A stretch of 64,000 bases of DNA from Stenopsyche tienmushanensis. Taxonomy: Eukaryota; Arthropoda; Insecta; Trichoptera; Stenopsychidae. The translations under genes and the position numbers were made by a program. The DNA is taken from positions 930,001-994,000 of the forward strand of contig WACJ01000107.1 of assembly GCA_008973525.1 (NCBI GenBank), given 5' to 3'. Below, piece by piece: positions 61,601-64,000 of this stretch; within the stretch, counting starts at the first letter, position 1, and every line of letters starts with the position of its first letter. The notes beneath the pieces are model-generated. The model searched no databases. It saw nothing but the letters and a program-made list of their open reading frames with translations, and was not told the origin of the DNA.

Positions 61601-64000
61601 AATGAGGTATACTAATATAAGAAATAAATGTGTAATAGTAAAATATTTAAAATTTCGACTGCAGTGATCGTTTAAATAATAAATATTTTTAGTTGTGGCG
61701 TTGTCGATTTGTTATCGGGGTTGAATTTAAGCAGGGGTATATACGATATTAGTTTTGCTATTCACTGCCTATAAACATAGCTAAATAATGATAGGTTACA
61801 TTGTGATGCTATTGTAAACTATTTAAAAAAAGGAGAAAGGAGAGAGAAATGATAACAGCAAGGTTAATATTATATGTTTAAGGATTTGATAATAGTCGTT
61901 AAGATAGATGTAAGCATGCAACTTTATACCGTACGTATTATTGTGTTAATTTTAAAATTCGTTTTGTGTAATAAAAAATGGGAGAAAATAAAATACATCA
62001 TCGGAAAACAACCAATTCTTTGATTTTTGCACATGTATTTATATCCTCAATTATGGTGTTAAGGGTAGCTTTTCAATGCAGCGCCGATGTTCAACGATGC
62101 ATGTTTTGTTGCAGTGTAAACGTACAGCTTTTTAGCGAAACGCAAATGCAATGTACATCTAGAGCGTTCGAGGATCATCTCGAATATAAAACGGCTCCAT
62201 GGGCTTTGTGTCGTGAGAATATTATTGCACATTTTTGATTTAACATTCGTCGAAACTGCCTTAGAAGTCTGCTCAACCAATGAAAACCAATGGATGTGCA
62301 AAGGGAATGACCTCTTCGGGGAGCATCTCCAGTGGCAACTGCATTTTAAATTGCAATAAAATCGCATCTTAGTGTCGAGTCACTCGTCGTCCAGGGGTTG
62401 TTTTATTACATGGTAAAATTTTATAGGGGGTCTTCATAGAGTTGTACAATATAACTAAATGAAATAATGTACTTATGAACCAAAATCAGCATGTGATTTT
62501 GATAAAAAAAGTTAAGATCTGCTCAGACTATGATTTAGATTGCATTGCTCACTGATGGTCGCAATCTGTTCTTATTTGGAAATTCACTTTTAATCATTAT
62601 CAAAAGTCTTTGAATATAAGTTGGATATTCCAAAAAAAACGCTATACAATTATCAATATTTTTTTTGGAGAGAGGCGGCTTCTATTTTTATACGGACCCA
62701 AAGCTCATCAACTTCTTTGCTTGGAGTATTTCGGAGACAATGATGTGCAATAAAAGTGGCAGAACGTGGACAGTTTGAAGTCGAGTCTTCAACGAGAATG
62801 GAAGTGCATTCAGGGGACCCATTTTATTGCAGTGTGTGACACGACCATTATCGCCATCATATAACCCAAAGTAGGCCATATAGACCAACAACTTCGGATT
62901 CATTAAATAAAACTATATTTCGTATTTAAAAAAAAATCACAAGTTTGTTTTTATAAATAGAAATATTAGAAATATTTGCTCCTTGCTGATTGATTATGAT
63001 TTTTTTCCAAGTGAATTTATATGAAACATCTGAGAAGAGTGTAAAACATATTGGTACATAATGTGAATATTTCTATTATTTCGAATAAAATATGCCATAT
63101 CAGGGTAGGAAAGTAGGAACTGACTGATAATATTCATTCAAAGTTTGCTGCTCTTGCATATTTTCTCTTTTTCGCTCGAAGCTGCTTATGACGATATATA
63201 AGCTTATTAATTTTTCAAGAAACTTTTGAGCTTCTCATTTTATATTAGGATTTGAATCCAATTTTATCAGCGATGGAGGATTTCTCGTAGTGGTTTACCA
63301 TTATTCCATATATGACTAAGATGTGAGTTACAAGATCATAATTATATTTTAATGATTGTTATGAATCATGTATTTAAAGGTTATCATATTTATTTCTTTG
63401 GATTGAAGAAATTAAGCCAAGTTTAGATCGCTGAAAGATTAATATTTTAAATCTCTTGATTTTTTTGGTACAATGATTATTTTTCCGCAGGCTAGATTTG
63501 AAGCAAAACCTTTATAATAAGAGTCAAAGAACTAGCCCACTATTACAATCTAACCAACTCAGCATAAAAAAATGATTGACATTCAAATAGTCATCTTCCT
63601 TATGACGTAATTTGTTTTTAATGTATCTCATAGACGATCAAACTGCTTTCTGACTAAATGAGTTCTTGAATTCGCCAGTTTCACATTTTTATTAAAAACT
63701 CCTTATGTTATAAATTTTCATCAATCTGTCGTTAAGAATGTTATTTTTTGTAGCGATTTACAATTGCAATATGGTTTTAAACTTATAAGATATTTCCTTT
63801 TTTGATACTTTGGATAAAAATAACTACTCACCCCGATAGGGTTGAGATTGAATGATTCAGAAGGATTTTTACAAAGGATTTGGTATGAAACAAGAAGACA
63901 TCGCGTTATATTTTATGAAGCAGTATTTGAACGGGTTCGTGGGTATTAAAATTTTATTTTAAAAAAGGAAGCTTACCTGCCCCCATACGTCCTTCCGAAG
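58661..64000. other. Downstream AT-rich DNA without a recognised gene
   Basis: No open frame here resembles a protein I recognise; the longest ones (about 62059-62367 and 61978-62238) overlap each other on opposite strands and have no supporting motif. Contains homopolymer T runs and, near 63330-63540, a weak copy of a dispersed repeat also found at 18782 and 35413. It could still belong to a long 3' UTR up to about 61975. Confidence 0.4.

Noticed and set aside
62059..62367. 102-residue minus-strand open frame downstream of the gene
   Set aside because: No domain recognised, and a comparable frame exists on the opposite strand (61978-62238).
1..64000. CRISPR arrays, operons, bacterial promoters or an undescribed multi-gene system
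   Set aside because: The window is insect nuclear DNA with one large intron-rich gene; no regularly spaced repeats or gene clusters are present.

Overview
This window is AT-rich eukaryotic (arthropod, almost certainly insect) nuclear DNA. The evidence is GT-AG introns with short coding exons, an arthropod-type neural cadherin, and relics of typical insect transposons. No tRNA, rRNA, CRISPR or bacterial-style gene was seen. The order cannot be fixed from the sequence alone.

The only host gene I can support lies on the + strand. It is a neural-cadherin (CadN family) gene with 24 coding exons from 22932 to the stop codon at 57474-57476. The exons join in frame into 1,488 residues: a short N-terminal segment, seven recognisable cadherin (EC) repeats plus a degenerate eighth, a membrane-proximal non-cadherin region, one EGF, one laminin-G domain, one transmembrane helix, a p120-catenin-binding juxtamembrane motif and a C-terminal beta-catenin-binding motif. 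One EGF plus one LamG and a short EC array fit the shorter paralogue (CadN2 of flies) better than full-length CadN. The start codon and signal peptide were not found; they probably lie on an exon upstream of 22932, inside or outside the window.

Layout: 1-22931 has no recognised coding sequence and is upstream DNA or a long first intron, with dispersed repeats, AT microsatellites and GC-richer non-coding blocks. 22932-31601 holds exons 1-11, with EC1-6 and the start of EC7. 31602-41334 is a 9.7-kb intron packed with transposon relics: a hAT relic with a MITE inserted in it, a Jockey-type LINE tail and a Mutator-like transposase relic. 41335-49750 holds exons 12-22, from the rest of EC7 through the membrane helix to the p120 motif. 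49751-57086 is a 7.3-kb intron carrying a piggyBac-like MITE and a 5'-truncated R1-clade LINE with a 14-bp target-site duplication. 57087-57476 holds the last two exons with the beta-catenin site. 57477-64000 is 3' UTR and downstream DNA with no recognised gene.

The most notable observations are: an R1-type LINE that seems to have carried a piece of a hAT transposon at its 3' end (3' transduction); a pair of near equal-length TTAA-flanked MITEs together with an excess of the 10-mer TTAACCCTTT; exon 1 lying between inverted copies of TTAACCCTTTT; a skippable 45-nt exon; and a tight cluster of ACGTG motifs just after exon 1.
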